Made by a program: the position numbers and the translations under genes
The notes under the pieces: model-generated
Told to the model about the DNA's origin: nothing
What the model saw: only the letters and a program-made list of their open reading frames with translations
Database searches by the model: none
Shown here: positions 26,893 to 36,770 of the stretch, piece by piece
Layout of the letters: each line of letters begins with the position of its first letter
Position numbering within the stretch: the stretch's first letter is position 1
From: an uncultured Gammaproteobacteria bacterium
Lineage (GTDB): Bacteria > Pseudomonadota > Gammaproteobacteria > Enterobacterales > Psychrobiaceae
Assembly (NCBI GenBank): GCA_913060565.1
Contig: CAJXRU010000001.1
Coordinates: forward strand, 29,393-93,392
Direction: 5' to 3'
DNA length: 64,000 bases

Positions 26893-29136
26893 ATGTCACA
26901 GTCTGCAGACACATTAACAAGTCGACAACGCAGCGATTTAGGAGCCAGCGATCCGTTGCGTGCTTTTAAAGATAAGCTTGCCCAATATAGTATTACTATG
27001 GGTGGGTTAATGGTGCTTATGACGTTGTTAATGATATTTGGCTACCTACTATATGTTGTAGAGCCAGTATTTCGCAATGCAAGTATCGAAATTCAACAGC
27101 AACAAAAACTAGAAGCGAACACAAATGTTGTCGCCACTGGTAGTGATGAATTAAACGAAATTGCTTATTACTACACAGACAAAGGCCAGTTGCGTTTCTA
27201 TCCCTTAGTTGAAACTAGTCCTGCAAAAAGCGTTGTTGAGTTGCCACTTGTTGCTTCTCAATCGATTTCTAGTATTGCGTCGTCGGGAAGTGACGTTGCT
27301 TTTGGCTTAAATGACGGCGGCTTAATGGTTTCTCAGCCTAGCTTCATGATGAGTTTTACTGACAAGGGTCGTGAAATTACGCCACAAGTGAGGTATCCAC
27401 TGGGTGAAGAAAGTCTGACGATTGATGCACAAGGTCAACCTTTGACTCAATTGGCTTTTCAACGTGATGAAGAACAGGTGTCAGCTGTTGCATTGACGCA
27501 AGATCATCGTTTGCTGCTATCAACGCTAGTTGCTGAAGAAAACTTCATGACGGAAGAAATTGAATGGGTTAGTGAGACCAATCAATTACATGGCATTCCA
27601 ACGAGCATCAGTAAGTTACAAATTACCCCTGATCAACGTTTATTATTCGTATTGAGCAGTAATCAATTATATATCTACGATATTGTAGCTGGCGCTTTTG
27701 ATGCGCCGCGTCAAGTCGTTGAAATTAATGAGCCAGGCGCGAAAGTGACAGACATTAGTTTAATGTCTGGTGGCAGTTCAATTTTGGTGGGTAACTCGAA
27801 TGGCGTTATCACCCAATGGTTTGAAACGAAATCTGACCGCGGTCGTCGATTAACAAAGATCCGTAATTTTACTGTTGAAGGTAGCGTTGAAAAGATCCAA
27901 GCTGAACCCTTTAGAAAAACTTTTGCAGTACTAAATGATAAAGGTGATCTACGCTTGTTTCACTCAACCAGTGAAGCTGACTTACTTGATGAACCATTAG
28001 TTAATAAAGCAACTGCACTACAATTTTCGCCGCGTAATAACGCGTTAATCTTTACCACTAAAGACAGCATTGACTTTTATAACCTTGAAAACGAACATCC
28101 AGAAGTTACATGGAGCGCGTTATGGCAAGAGGTTTGGTATGAAGGTTATCCTGAAGCAGATTACGTATGGCAATCAACGTCAGCAAGTGATGATTTTGAA
28201 CCTAAATTGTCATTAGTGCCAATTTCGTTTGGTACCATTAAAGCAGCACTCTATGCAATGTTATTCGCGGTTCCTATCGCCATCGCCGGTGCTATTTATA
28301 CAGCTTATTTCATGCCGCCTAATTTACGTAAAGTTGTTAAGCCAACCGTTGAAACAATGGAAGCGCTGCCAACGGTTATTTTAGGTTTTTTAGCGGGTTT
28401 GTGGCTTGCGCCGATTGTTGAAGAATACTTACCTTTTGTTTTCATGATTATTTTTGTCATTCCGGCAACGATAGTGTTGTTTGCGTTCATTCATCATAAG
28501 TTACCTAAAAAATGGCGTAATATTCTTAACGAAGAATACTCAACGCTGATGCTTATTCCGATTATTTTGTTGGCGTCGATGGCATGTTATGGCCTAAGCC
28601 CGATGATTGAAGAGGCATTAATGGGCGGCGATGCGCGTATGTTCATTAGTAATGAGTTAGGCATCGACTTTGACCAACGTAATGCGCTTATTGTTGGTAT
28701 TGCGATGGGCTTTGCGGTTATCCCAACGATTTTCTCAATTACTGAAGATGCAATTTTCAGTGTTCCTCAACACTTAAGTAACGGCTCTCTTGCCTTAGGT
28801 GCTACGCGCTGGCAAACACTGGTTGGTGTGGTGCTATTAACAGCTTCGCCGGGTATTTTCTCCGCCGTTATGATGGGACTTGGCCGCGCAGTCGGCGAGA
28901 CAATGATTGTATTGATGGCAACAGGTAACACACCAATCATGGATTGGAACATCTTTGAAGGTATGCGTACCTTGTCGGCGAACATTGCAGTAGAAATGCC
29001 AGAGTCAGAAGTTGGCTCCACTCATTATCGTGTGCTGTTCTTAGCAGCCTTCGTATTATTTATATTCACTTTCTTCTTTAACACCGTGGCAGAGGTTGTT
29101 CGTCAACGTCTGCGCGATAGATATGGTTCGCTGTAA
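26893..29136 (+). CDS. pstC: Phosphate ABC transporter permease PstC, extended form
   Basis: The 747-residue product is far longer than the 300-residue classical PstC. A first membrane segment (about 32-56) is followed by roughly 380 periplasmic residues with repeated beta-strand units (for example LTDISLMSGG-like and SVEKIQAEPFRKTFAVLNDKG), perhaps a propeller, then the canonical permease from about 450 with the ATPase-contact loop LSNGSLALGATRWQTL near 636. It imports phosphate with PstA and PstB. The ATG at 26893 is one codon after an alternative TTG that sits better with AGGA. The stop overlaps the pstA start (TAATG). Confidence 0.93.
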   Translation: MSQSADTLTSRQRSDLGASDPLRAFKDKLAQYSITMGGLMVLMTLLMIFGYLLYVVEPVFRNASIEIQQQQKLEANTNVVATGSDELNEIAYYYTDKGQLRFYPLVETSPAKSVVELPLVASQSISSIASSGSDVAFGLNDGGLMVSQPSFMMSFTDKGREITPQVRYPLGEESLTIDAQGQPLTQLAFQRDEEQVSAVALTQDHRLLLSTLVAEENFMTEEIEWVSETNQLHGIPTSISKLQITPDQRLLFVLSSNQLYIYDIVAGAFDAPRQVVEINEPGAKVTDISLMSGGSSILVGNSNGVITQWFETKSDRGRRLTKIRNFTVEGSVEKIQAEPFRKTFAVLNDKGDLRLFHSTSEADLLDEPLVNKATALQFSPRNNALIFTTKDSIDFYNLENEHPEVTWSALWQEVWYEGYPEADYVWQSTSASDDFEPKLSLVPISFGTIKAALYAMLFAVPIAIAGAIYTAYFMPPNLRKVVKPTVETMEALPTVILGFLAGLWLAPIVEEYLPFVFMIIFVIPATIVLFAFIHHKLPKKWRNILNEEYSTLMLIPIILLASMACYGLSPMIEEALMGGDARMFISNELGIDFDQRNALIVGIAMGFAVIPTIFSITEDAIFSVPQHLSNGSLALGATRWQTLVGVVLLTASPGIFSAVMMGLGRAVGETMIVLMATGNTPIMDWNIFEGMRTLSANIAVEMPESEVGSTHYRVLFLAAFVLFIFTFFFNTVAEVVRQRLRDRYGSL

Positions 29137-30812
29137 TGACTATTGGAACTAATGTAATGAACTCTTGGAGAAAAAGCGGCTCGCCAATGATTTGGCTTAC
29201 CTCAGGTGCGGTAAGCATTAGCTTAATTGCGGTTATTGGCTTGTTGATATTAATCGCTTGGCGTGGTCTGGTTTATTTTTGGCCAAGTACTATTTATCAA
29301 TTTGATGTGGTTAATCCACAGGGCCAAGTTGAAACCGTTATTGGCGAAGTGTATGAAATCGATAGTATTCCAGCACAGCGTTTACGTGAGAATGGCCATA
29401 ATATTCCAAGTGAAGTGACTGAGGTTGAGTCAAAACTTGTAAAGACGGGTAACCGTGAATTCGTTGAGCTGGATTTTCGTTGGTTATTGGGCCCAACAAT
29501 CACCAAGCAACAAGCGTTGCCAAACCTTGCCGTTTTTGAGCGAAATAAAAATGGTAACTTTTACGGTTTTATTAACAGTGTAACGGTTGACGGTAAAAAG
29601 AAAACAGGTGAGATGGCGACACTAGTGGCGACGCTAGACGATGCCTTAGCACGTGTTGAAACATTGCAAGAGCAAGCTGATGAGCTGCAATCAAGTGAAA
29701 TTAATAGCATTAACTATAAGCTTGAAAAGATTCGCTTAAAACAGCGTCGTTATGAAATTGATAATGAGCTGACACCTGAACGTTTAGCTGATTTAGACGC
29801 GCAGCGTAAAACGCTTAATGATAAATATTTAGTTCACGAAGCCAAGCTATTTAAATTCCGTAATGAAATGACACGTGATTTTGTGACAGTCAAAGACATG
29901 CGCGGTGAGTTGGTAGACATTAACTTGAGCTATCTACTGAGCTTTAATCTACCAAACCAAATGGGTGTAATTACTAAGTTTGGTCATTGGTTGGTTAATA
30001 TTGGCAGCTTCGTGATGGATGATCCTCGTGAAGCAAATACTGAAGGTGGCGTATTCCCAGCAATTTTCGGCACCATTTTTATGGTTATGCTGATGGCTGT
30101 TATCGTGACGCCTTTTGGTGTTGTAGCTGCTATCTACCTACACGAGTACGCTAAAAAGAACGTGTTCACCAAGTTCATCCGCATTGCAGTAATCAATCTT
30201 GCAGGTGTACCATCGGTGGTTTACGGCGTATTCGGTTTAGGATTCTTTGTTTACATACTCGGTGGCAGTATTGACGAATTGTTTTATCCTGAATCTTCAC
30301 CGTCGCCTGTGTTTGGTAGTCCAGGTGTTATGTGGTCTGCATTGACGTTAGCTATTTTGACCTTACCTGTCGTTATCGTTTCGACGGAAGAAGGTTTATC
30401 ACGGATCCCTATTTCGTTACGTCAAGGTAGCTTGGCCCTAGGTGCCACTAAAGCAGAAACATTGTGGAAGGTTATTATTCCAATGGCTAGCCCAGCAATA
30501 ATGACTGGTTTGATTTTGGCTGTTGCTCGCGCAGCAGGTGAAGTTGCGCCATTGATGCTGGTGGGTGTGGTGAAAATGGCCCCGACCTTACCAGTTGATG
30601 GCAACTTCCCATTCTTCCATTTAGATAGAAAATTCATGCATCTAGGTTTCCATATCTATGATGTGGGCTTCCAAAGCCCGAACGTTGAAGCTGCAAGACC
30701 GTTAGTATTTGCCTCTTCATTCTTATTAGTAACCGTAATTGTTGGTTTGAATATGGCGGCGATTCGCATTCGAAACTTATTACGTGAAAAATACCGTTCA
30801 TTAGAACACTAG
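29136..30812 (+). CDS. pstA: Phosphate ABC transporter permease PstA, extended form
   Basis: The 558-residue product is about twice classical PstA. After a membrane segment at about 24-48 comes a periplasmic insertion of about 240 residues including a coiled coil (ETLQEQADELQSSEI, KLEKIRLKQRRYEID). The permease core begins near 305 and has the conserved loop LRQGSLALGATKAETLWKVI near 429 and RAAGEVAPLMLVGVVK. It pairs with the extended PstC upstream; both insertions face the periplasm and probably meet PstS or each other. Its ATG overlaps the pstC stop. Confidence 0.93.
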   Translation: MTIGTNVMNSWRKSGSPMIWLTSGAVSISLIAVIGLLILIAWRGLVYFWPSTIYQFDVVNPQGQVETVIGEVYEIDSIPAQRLRENGHNIPSEVTEVESKLVKTGNREFVELDFRWLLGPTITKQQALPNLAVFERNKNGNFYGFINSVTVDGKKKTGEMATLVATLDDALARVETLQEQADELQSSEINSINYKLEKIRLKQRRYEIDNELTPERLADLDAQRKTLNDKYLVHEAKLFKFRNEMTRDFVTVKDMRGELVDINLSYLLSFNLPNQMGVITKFGHWLVNIGSFVMDDPREANTEGGVFPAIFGTIFMVMLMAVIVTPFGVVAAIYLHEYAKKNVFTKFIRIAVINLAGVPSVVYGVFGLGFFVYILGGSIDELFYPESSPSPVFGSPGVMWSALTLAILTLPVVIVSTEEGLSRIPISLRQGSLALGATKAETLWKVIIPMASPAIMTGLILAVARAAGEVAPLMLVGVVKMAPTLPVDGNFPFFHLDRKFMHLGFHIYDVGFQSPNVEAARPLVFASSFLLVTVIVGLNMAAIRIRNLLREKYRSLEH

Positions 30813-30844
30813 TGAATCAGAAAATTTAAGCAGGATAAAGTAAG

Positions 30845-31669
30845 ATGATTAATCTTGAACCAACAGATGCAGCCACACAAGATCAGGTGTTGGACTTAGC
30901 AAACTTAACTGATGAGCAAACGGCATTTTCTATTGAAGACCTTGATTTGTTCTATGGCGATAAACAAGCCTTAAAAGGCGTTTCAATGCGCATTCCTAAA
31001 GGCCAAGTAACCGCATTTATCGGTCCGTCTGGCTGTGGTAAGTCAACGTTGTTACGTTGTATGAATCGTATGAATGACTTAATTGATAACTGTAATATCA
31101 CCGGTGAAATTAAGTTAGAACAACAAAATATTTTCGATCGCAATGTTGATGTTGCGACATTGCGCCGCCGTGTAGGCATGGTATTCCAACGTCCTAATCC
31201 ATTCCCTAAATCAATTTATGAAAACGTGGTTTACGGCTTGCGTTTACAAGGTGTGAAAGATCGCCGTGTACTTGATAAAGCCGTTGAAGAATCACTACGC
31301 GGTGCCGCGTTGTGGGATGAAGTGAAAGATCGTTTGCATGATAACGCACTTGGTTTATCTGGTGGTCAGCAACAACGTTTAGTGATTGCTCGTGCTATTG
31401 CTATTGAGCCTGAGGTATTATTACTTGATGAGCCAACATCAGCACTAGACCCTATCTCAACCTTGGTTATCGAAGAGCTAATTACTGAGCTTAAAAACAA
31501 ATTTACTGTCGTGATTGTAACGCATAACATGCAACAAGCGGCGCGTGTTTCTGATAACACGGCATTTATGTATATGGGTGAATTGATTGAATATAGTGAT
31601 ACCAATACGCTGTTTACAACGCCTGCGAAAAAACAAACTGAAGATTACATCACCGGTCGATACGGTTAA
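30845..31669 (+). CDS. pstB: Phosphate ABC transporter ATP-binding protein PstB
   Basis: The 274-residue ATPase has Walker [10 protein letters not shown] near 61, the PstB-typical [12 protein letters not shown] after it, [20 protein letters not shown] loop, signature [16 protein letters not shown], Walker [14 protein letters not shown] and ends TGRYG, a common PstB terminus. It drives phosphate import through PstCA and passes phosphate status to PhoR with PhoU. It lies between pstA (32-base gap) and phoU (12-base gap). Confidence 0.97.
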   Translation: MINLEPTDAATQDQVLDLANLTDEQTAFSIEDLDLFYGDKQALKGVSMRIPKGQVTAFIGPSGCGKSTLLRCMNRMNDLIDNCNITGEIKLEQQNIFDRNVDVATLRRRVGMVFQRPNPFPKSIYENVVYGLRLQGVKDRRVLDKAVEESLRGAALWDEVKDRLHDNALGLSGGQQQRLVIARAIAIEPEVLLLDEPTSALDPISTLVIEELITELKNKFTVVIVTHNMQQAARVSDNTAFMYMGELIEYSDTNTLFTTPAKKQTEDYITGRYG

Positions 31670-31681
31670 TAGGAACTCAAG

Positions 31682-32386
31682 ATGGATAATGTAAATTTAA
31701 AACGTCATATTTCAGGACAATTTAACTCTGAGTTAGAAGGGATCCGTAACCATGTACTGTTAATGGGTGGCTTGGTTGAAAAACAATTGGGCGATGCAAT
31801 CACTGCCATTAGCACCATGGATGTGAGCCTAGCTGAAGATGTATTGAAAAACGATCGCAAAGTTAATACTTATGAAGTCGCGATTGATGAAGAATGTACG
31901 CGTATTATTGCCAAGCGTCAGCCTGCGGCGGGTGATTTACGTTTAATCTTCGCTATTTCTAAAACGGTAACCGATTTAGAGCGTATTGGTGACAGCGCTA
32001 AAATGCTGGCTAAAGTGGCGCTTGAGAAGAAATCGTCCAACCAAGGCGGCTTATTAGTGAGTTTGGAAAATCTTGGACGCCAATGTGTCACCATGCTTCA
32101 CGATGTGCTTGATTGTTTTGCTCGTATGGATGTGGATTCTGCCTTTGATGTGCATCGCACAGACAACTTAATCGATGCGCAATATGAAAGTTTGATGCGT
32201 GAATTAATGACTTACATGATGGAAGATCCTCGTGCGATCCCAAGCATCATGGAAGTGATGTGGGCAGCACGTGCATTAGAGCGTGTTGGTGATAGAGCAC
32301 AAAACATTGCTGAATACGTTATTTACTTTATTAAAGGTAAAGATATTCGTCATTTAGATGACGAAGAGATTGCTCAACTTCGCTAG
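31682..32386 (+). CDS. phoU: Phosphate signalling protein PhoU
   Basis: The 234-residue all-helical protein has two PhoU repeats: FNSELEGIRNHVLLMGGLVEKQL near the start, DLRLIFAISKTVTDLERIGDSAKMLAKVAL, and the second-repeat counterpart MEVMWAARALERVGDRAQNIAEYVIYFIKGKD. The E(R)xGD metal-binding signatures are present twice. PhoU links PstB to PhoR and keeps the regulon off in phosphate excess. It closes the pst operon. Confidence 0.96.
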   Translation: MDNVNLKRHISGQFNSELEGIRNHVLLMGGLVEKQLGDAITAISTMDVSLAEDVLKNDRKVNTYEVAIDEECTRIIAKRQPAAGDLRLIFAISKTVTDLERIGDSAKMLAKVALEKKSSNQGGLLVSLENLGRQCVTMLHDVLDCFARMDVDSAFDVHRTDNLIDAQYESLMRELMTYMMEDPRAIPSIMEVMWAARALERVGDRAQNIAEYVIYFIKGKDIRHLDDEEIAQLR

Positions 32387-32402
32387 CCTTACCCTCCCAT
32401 AA

Positions 32403-32434
32403 ATTGAGTGTCTATGGCAAAATAGACACTCAAT
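32403..32434 (+). terminator. Hairpin after phoU
   Basis: ATTGAGTGTCTAT pairs with ATAGACACTCAAT over 13 base pairs around GGCAAA, 16 bases after the phoU stop. Only a weak T stretch follows (TAATGCATTTT), so termination is likely but less certain than for a classical site. Confidence 0.65.
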
Positions 32435-32505
32435 AATGCATTTTCCCCAACTCTTTACTACGCTTAATGGCATCACAACACTGTGAGTTCAGGATGTAGG
32501 GGCGT

Positions 32506-34023
32506 ATGAATTTACTGGCAAAAATTTCGTGGATAAAAAATAAAAAGCCATTTTTTACATTGCTACTTATTATTGCTATCGCATTTTCTGCGATCACTCT
32601 TTATTTTAATCAACTGCACAAAAAACTTATTGAGCACAGTGCCATTGAAAGCGCTCAAAGGTATGCGGAAGTATTAACTGAATTTCGCAGCATTTACACA
32701 TCTCAAGTAGTATCTCGATTAGCAACCAGTAGCATTGACGTTAGCCATGATTACAATCTCAAGCATCATAGTATTCCATTACCAGCGACATTTACTATGT
32801 TGTTAGGGGAGTCGGTTAACAATCACCACAAGGACGTAGGAATCCGCCTTTATAGCCCTTACCCTTTTCCGTGGCGGAAAAATGGCGGAGGAATAGTAGA
32901 TGATTTTGGGCGGCGCGTATGGAATGAGTTATCTATTAGCGACACTAAAATAGTGACTGAATTCGAAGACGTTAATGGTATACCGCATGTTCGTTTAGCA
33001 ATGGCCGATGTGATGGCTGATGATTGCGTTGATTGCCATAATAACCATCCACAATCACCTAAAACAGATTGGGAAGTTGGTGAGTTGAGAGGAATTCTCG
33101 AAGTCACTATGCCAATGAATACTAGTGTCTTAATGGCCGATTCAATCGTATCGAGCATGGCTATTTTAGTGGCTGGTTTGCTGCTAATTGCATTATTTGG
33201 TGGCAGTTATCTCATTCTTCTCCAGAGCAAGCACCAAATTGAAAAGATGAAAAATGATGAGCTGCTTAGCCAGTTCAAAGAATCACAGAAAATGGCGGAA
33301 CTAGGGGGCATGGTGGCGTCAACAACTCATGAAGTCGCAACGCCATTGGGTAATATTAACTTAGCACTAGATCATCATTTATTAAGTACTGAGCAAATTA
33401 ATTCAGCAGTACAAAATAATAAACTAAAACAGTCACAGCTTTCACAATATTTGGAAGACTCAATCAAAACAGTGAGTATGTGTTTATCCAATAATTCACG
33501 CGCTAGTAAACTCATTGCGAGTTTTAAACATATCGCAGTTAACCAGTGTAATAATAAGAAGTTAACCGTTAACTTAGCCAATTATGTTAGTGATATTTTA
33601 CTCACCAATAAACCAACGATAAAACAATATCAGCATGAAATAATAGTCAATATCGGACAGGAAATAGAGGTTAGTTGTTACGCTGGTGGATTAGCGCAAG
33701 TCATCACTAATTTGATTAATAATGCGCTGATCCATGCCTTTAAAGAAAAACATGGCGGCACCATTAATATTACCGCGTGGCAGGACGTTGATTTTTGGTT
33801 TGTTGAAGTAGCTGATAACGGCAAGGGACTATCGGAACCGATGCAAGACAAAGTATTTGAACCCTACTTTACAACTAGACTAGGCCAAGGCGGTTCAGGT
33901 TTAGGTCTATCAATTTGCAAAGAGATCGTTGAACTTGAGCTGGGGGGAAATCTTACAATAAATAGTGAACTAGGGCAGGGCACTACATTTACGCTTTCAA
34001 TAAAATCATCAGTGAATGCCTAA
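32506..34023 (+). CDS. Sensor histidine kinase with periplasmic haem-c (DUF3365-like) domain
   Basis: The 505-residue protein has membrane segments at about 17-37 and 214-240 flanking a periplasmic domain with one CVDCH haem-binding motif (residues 174-178) in the setting MADVMADDCVDCH and GILEVTMPM, typical of Tll0287/DUF3365 sensors. The cytoplasmic part has the phospho-acceptor in TTHEVATPLGN (His about 275) and ATPase motifs NLINNALIHAF, DNGKGL and GQGGSGLGLSI. It probably senses redox state, NO or oxygen through the haem. No response regulator is adjacent. Its end overlaps the convergent DUF3530 gene by 15 bases. Confidence 0.87.
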   Translation: MNLLAKISWIKNKKPFFTLLLIIAIAFSAITLYFNQLHKKLIEHSAIESAQRYAEVLTEFRSIYTSQVVSRLATSSIDVSHDYNLKHHSIPLPATFTMLLGESVNNHHKDVGIRLYSPYPFPWRKNGGGIVDDFGRRVWNELSISDTKIVTEFEDVNGIPHVRLAMADVMADDCVDCHNNHPQSPKTDWEVGELRGILEVTMPMNTSVLMADSIVSSMAILVAGLLLIALFGGSYLILLQSKHQIEKMKNDELLSQFKESQKMAELGGMVASTTHEVATPLGNINLALDHHLLSTEQINSAVQNNKLKQSQLSQYLEDSIKTVSMCLSNNSRASKLIASFKHIAVNQCNNKKLTVNLANYVSDILLTNKPTIKQYQHEIIVNIGQEIEVSCYAGGLAQVITNLINNALIHAFKEKHGGTINITAWQDVDFWFVEVADNGKGLSEPMQDKVFEPYFTTRLGQGGSGLGLSICKEIVELELGGNLTINSELGQGTTFTLSIKSSVNA

Positions 34024-34929
34024 CGATTTTAGCCATCCATAGACGACTTTCGCTAATGTTTTCTCTTCACTATATGTTGGTTTTAAATGTTGACGATAAC
34101 TTGTTTTTTTAGCTTTTAAGCTTAAGCGTTTGCGCATTTGCATTTCAATTTTTGAATTCGACAAATGATAAATATCTAATAGCGGCATTTTAATTTGTAC
34201 CAGTTGTCTCGAGAGTTGTTCAATAGTTGCTGGATACATTTGTGGCTGATTATCATAAAGCGCGCTATTGGCATCAATGACAACAACAGCATTGAGCGGA
34301 CGAAGATGCTGTTGAATTAAGGCATTAGATAAGTAGGCGACTTGTCGACCTTGTATAACTAGGATGATGTTCTTAGATTCTGCGGCGGCCATTTTATGGG
34401 CGCTATTGATACGCTCGATTAGCGCTTTTGTATAAGGCGTCGCATCGACAGTGGAAGCCATTGTAGGGCTACTCATAGTCTCTTTGGAATCTACAGGTGT
34501 TTTTTCTTCGGCGTTCTCTGCTGTTGTTGCCGCGAATAGTTCTAAACTTGGCGCGTTAATCGTAATAGAAGAAAAGCCATAATTATTAATCGTTGTACGA
34601 AGAGGCTCAATATCTAAGCTGTAATTAATTGGTGCTGATAAATCACTGACAAAAATTGCAACACCGCGATGCTTGGCGGCAAGGTAATCCCGCTTTAATG
34701 CCAAAAACTTGCCGCTTTCGCCAGTTAACCATGTCACTTCTTCTTGAGGCAGTATCATCGCCAGTGATTCTTCATTGCTCATTTGTGGCATCATTTTCTT
34801 ATCTTTCATCACCGTTTCTGCCATTTTCTTAGCAGCTTCAGTATTGGCAGTCGCGTGAGCTGACGACGTCACTAAACCAATCACAGTAATGAAAATAATA
34901 AACAAAGCGTTAATAAATGGCCGGTGCAT
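34009..34929 (-). CDS. Exported DUF3530 family protein
   Basis: The 306-residue protein has a signal peptide (NALFIIFITVIGLVTSSAHA) and the DUF3530 pattern: ILPQEEVTWLTGESGKFLAL near 60, GVAIFVSDL, IEPLRTTINNYGFSSITINAPSL and NIILVIQGRQVAYL near 196, a degenerate alpha/beta hydrolase layout in which the usual GxSxG nucleophile reads QGRQV. Catalysis is therefore doubtful. Function is unknown. It is divergent from nothing obvious and lies upstream on the minus strand of the kinase end. Confidence 0.7.
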   Translation of the reverse strand: MHRPFINALFIIFITVIGLVTSSAHATANTEAAKKMAETVMKDKKMMPQMSNEESLAMILPQEEVTWLTGESGKFLALKRDYLAAKHRGVAIFVSDLSAPINYSLDIEPLRTTINNYGFSSITINAPSLELFAATTAENAEEKTPVDSKETMSSPTMASTVDATPYTKALIERINSAHKMAAAESKNIILVIQGRQVAYLSNALIQQHLRPLNAVVVIDANSALYDNQPQMYPATIEQLSRQLVQIKMPLLDIYHLSNSKIEMQMRKRLSLKAKKTSYRQHLKPTYSEEKTLAKVVYGWLKSLGIH

Positions 34930-35013
34930 AAGAGTCTCAATGTAATAAGAAGGTGATTTTGTTATCTAAACAGGGCGTAAGTTAACATTGGCACAAAGCA
35001 ATGAGTATGCCAA

Positions 35014-35667
35014 TCAAAATGGACACGGCGTTGTGAAAGACATTGGTTGCTCAGTGATTGGATGCTTGATACTTAACGTGTATGCGTGGAGACATAAACG
35101 AGGTGCTAATGGGTGTGCATCGGGCTTACCGTAAAAGCGATCCCCTAAAATTGGATGGCCTATTTGTTGCATATGTACTCGTAATTGATGAGAGCGGCCA
35201 GTAATTGGCGTAAGCTCCACCATAGTAGCGTTAGCTGTTTTGCTCAGTACTTTCCAATGAGTTAGTGATGGTTTTCCAACGTCATGATCAACCATTTGCA
35301 AAGGGCGGTTCGGCCAATCACAAATTAATGGTAGGTCAACGGAACCTGCGTCATTGTCAGGATGACCAAGAACGTTAGCTAAATAAGTCTTTTGCGTGGT
35401 ACGTTGTTGGAATTGACGGGATATACCGCTTTGTGCTGCTTTATTAAGTGCAAAGAGCATGATGCCAGAAGTATCCATATCCAGACGATGGACGATTAAA
35501 GCGGTTGGTAACACGCGCATTAGACGCAGCGTAACACTGTCGCGGTGGATTAATTCGCGTCCTGGGACTGATAATAAGCCGCTTGGTTTGTTAACAACGA
35601 CAATATCATCATCTTGATACACAATATCAAGCCATGGAGTAGTAGGTGGGTTGTAAACAAAGGCCAC
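35014..35667 (-). CDS. rluA: RluA-type RNA pseudouridine synthase
   Basis: The 217-residue enzyme has the catalytic motif IVHRLDMDTSGIMLFAL (Asp near 64), preceded by IVVNKPSGLLSVPG and followed by TGRSHQLRVHMQQIGHPILGDRFYG. Size and lack of an S4 domain match RluA, which modifies U746 of 23S rRNA and U32 of some tRNAs. It is a single gene, divergent from motX. Confidence 0.9.
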   Translation of the reverse strand: MAFVYNPPTTPWLDIVYQDDDIVVVNKPSGLLSVPGRELIHRDSVTLRLMRVLPTALIVHRLDMDTSGIMLFALNKAAQSGISRQFQQRTTQKTYLANVLGHPDNDAGSVDLPLICDWPNRPLQMVDHDVGKPSLTHWKVLSKTANATMVELTPITGRSHQLRVHMQQIGHPILGDRFYGKPDAHPLAPRLCLHAYTLSIKHPITEQPMSFTTPCPF

Positions 35668-35798
35668 GGTATTTCCTAATGCGAGTAGACAAATTTAAAG
35701 GCGCTATTGTAACGATATTTTGAAATAAGAGTATGTTTGATGCAAACTTTTGTGATGAAATGACATTGTGCTAATTGAGAACAAGCAACGAGTTGAAA

Positions 35799-36431
35799 AT
35801 GAAGAAAATATTTCTAAGTGCATTAATCGCTATTAATACGGCTACCATCAGTAGCGCGGCATTTGCAGCCGAAGAAGAAGGTGTGATCCAACTTTACACT
35901 CAACGTGAGTTATTGGCACTAATCGCTAAGAACACGCATTTACAACAAGTTCGCAAAGATGATTGTCAGTTGGTCGAGGATATTAAAGCCCGTGCTGAAA
36001 TTGTAAAACTGCCAAGTTATCAATTTTTATACGGTGATATGCTGGCCTATGGTGTTTGTGTTCCAGAGGATGCTAACTACGGTGTTTATATGATGGAACA
36101 GAGTGCTCACCAAGGGCTTGTTGAAGCTATTGAGCAATTAGGACGTTATTATCATATCGGAAAGTTTTTCCAAAAAGATTTGAAACGAGCTCTGCGTTAT
36201 TTAACGGAAGCTGCGAGTTTAGGGAGCTTAAAGGCTCAGCTTAGATTAGTTGAAATACTCGCAAACGAGCAGGGCAGTCCTCGAGATTATGAAAATGCCT
36301 ATCACTGGCTCTATAACTCAATTATTGCGGACGATGAAGAGCGTTTAAAAGCAGAGATGTTATTAGAGAGACTTGCTAAATTAATGCCTGAAAGAGTTAT
36401 TAGAAAAGCACAGCGACCACTTATTAGATAA
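35799..36431 (+). CDS. motX: Sodium-type flagellar motor protein MotX
   Basis: The 210-residue product has a signal peptide ending in SSAAFA and Sel1-like repeats, and strongly resembles Vibrio MotX: QLYTQRELLALIAKNTHLQQVRKDDCQLVEDI, PSYQFLYGDMLAYGVCV and the Sel1 unit EAIEQLGRYYHIGKFFQKDLKRALRYLTEAA (by position, about 110-150). MotX forms part of the T ring around the polar flagellar motor and anchors the PomAB stator. The ATG at 35799 places the signal peptide at the N-terminus; a TTG at 35775 is upstream. As in Vibrio it is away from flagellar clusters. Confidence 0.88.
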   Translation: MKKIFLSALIAINTATISSAAFAAEEEGVIQLYTQRELLALIAKNTHLQQVRKDDCQLVEDIKARAEIVKLPSYQFLYGDMLAYGVCVPEDANYGVYMMEQSAHQGLVEAIEQLGRYYHIGKFFQKDLKRALRYLTEAASLGSLKAQLRLVEILANEQGSPRDYENAYHWLYNSIIADDEERLKAEMLLERLAKLMPERVIRKAQRPLIR

Positions 36432-36760
36432 TGATTACTCATCGAAAAGTCGCCTATGTAGTCGCTGCATTAGTTGTGGCGGCATTGTTAGGTTATATGC
36501 CTCGTTATACAAGTTTACTAGATAATATGTTAGACATTATTACTAGTGGCGATCCTAGAGGTGCTATCGGGGTACTAATTATATTCTTTATTGGCGTCAG
36601 TGGACTGTTCATGATTGCACGTCCTGCCACGTACAATCGTGATTACTCCCCTCGATTTTCTCAAACGAAAGAGAAGTTAATGACAAAAGGACACTGGCGT
36701 ATCATAGGATACTTGTTAGTTGTCATACTCTTCTCTATTTTCGAATTGATTAGCGATTAA
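36431..36760 (+). CDS. Small membrane protein downstream of motX
   Basis: The 109-residue protein has three hydrophobic segments (about 7-24, 45-63 and 88-106) and no family I recognise. Its ATG overlaps the motX stop (TAATG), so the two are co-translated. Whether it has a motor role is not shown. Confidence 0.68.
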   Translation: MITHRKVAYVVAALVVAALLGYMPRYTSLLDNMLDIITSGDPRGAIGVLIIFFIGVSGLFMIARPATYNRDYSPRFSQTKEKLMTKGHWRIIGYLLVVILFSIFELISD

Positions 36761-36770
36761 ACGCCTAGCT

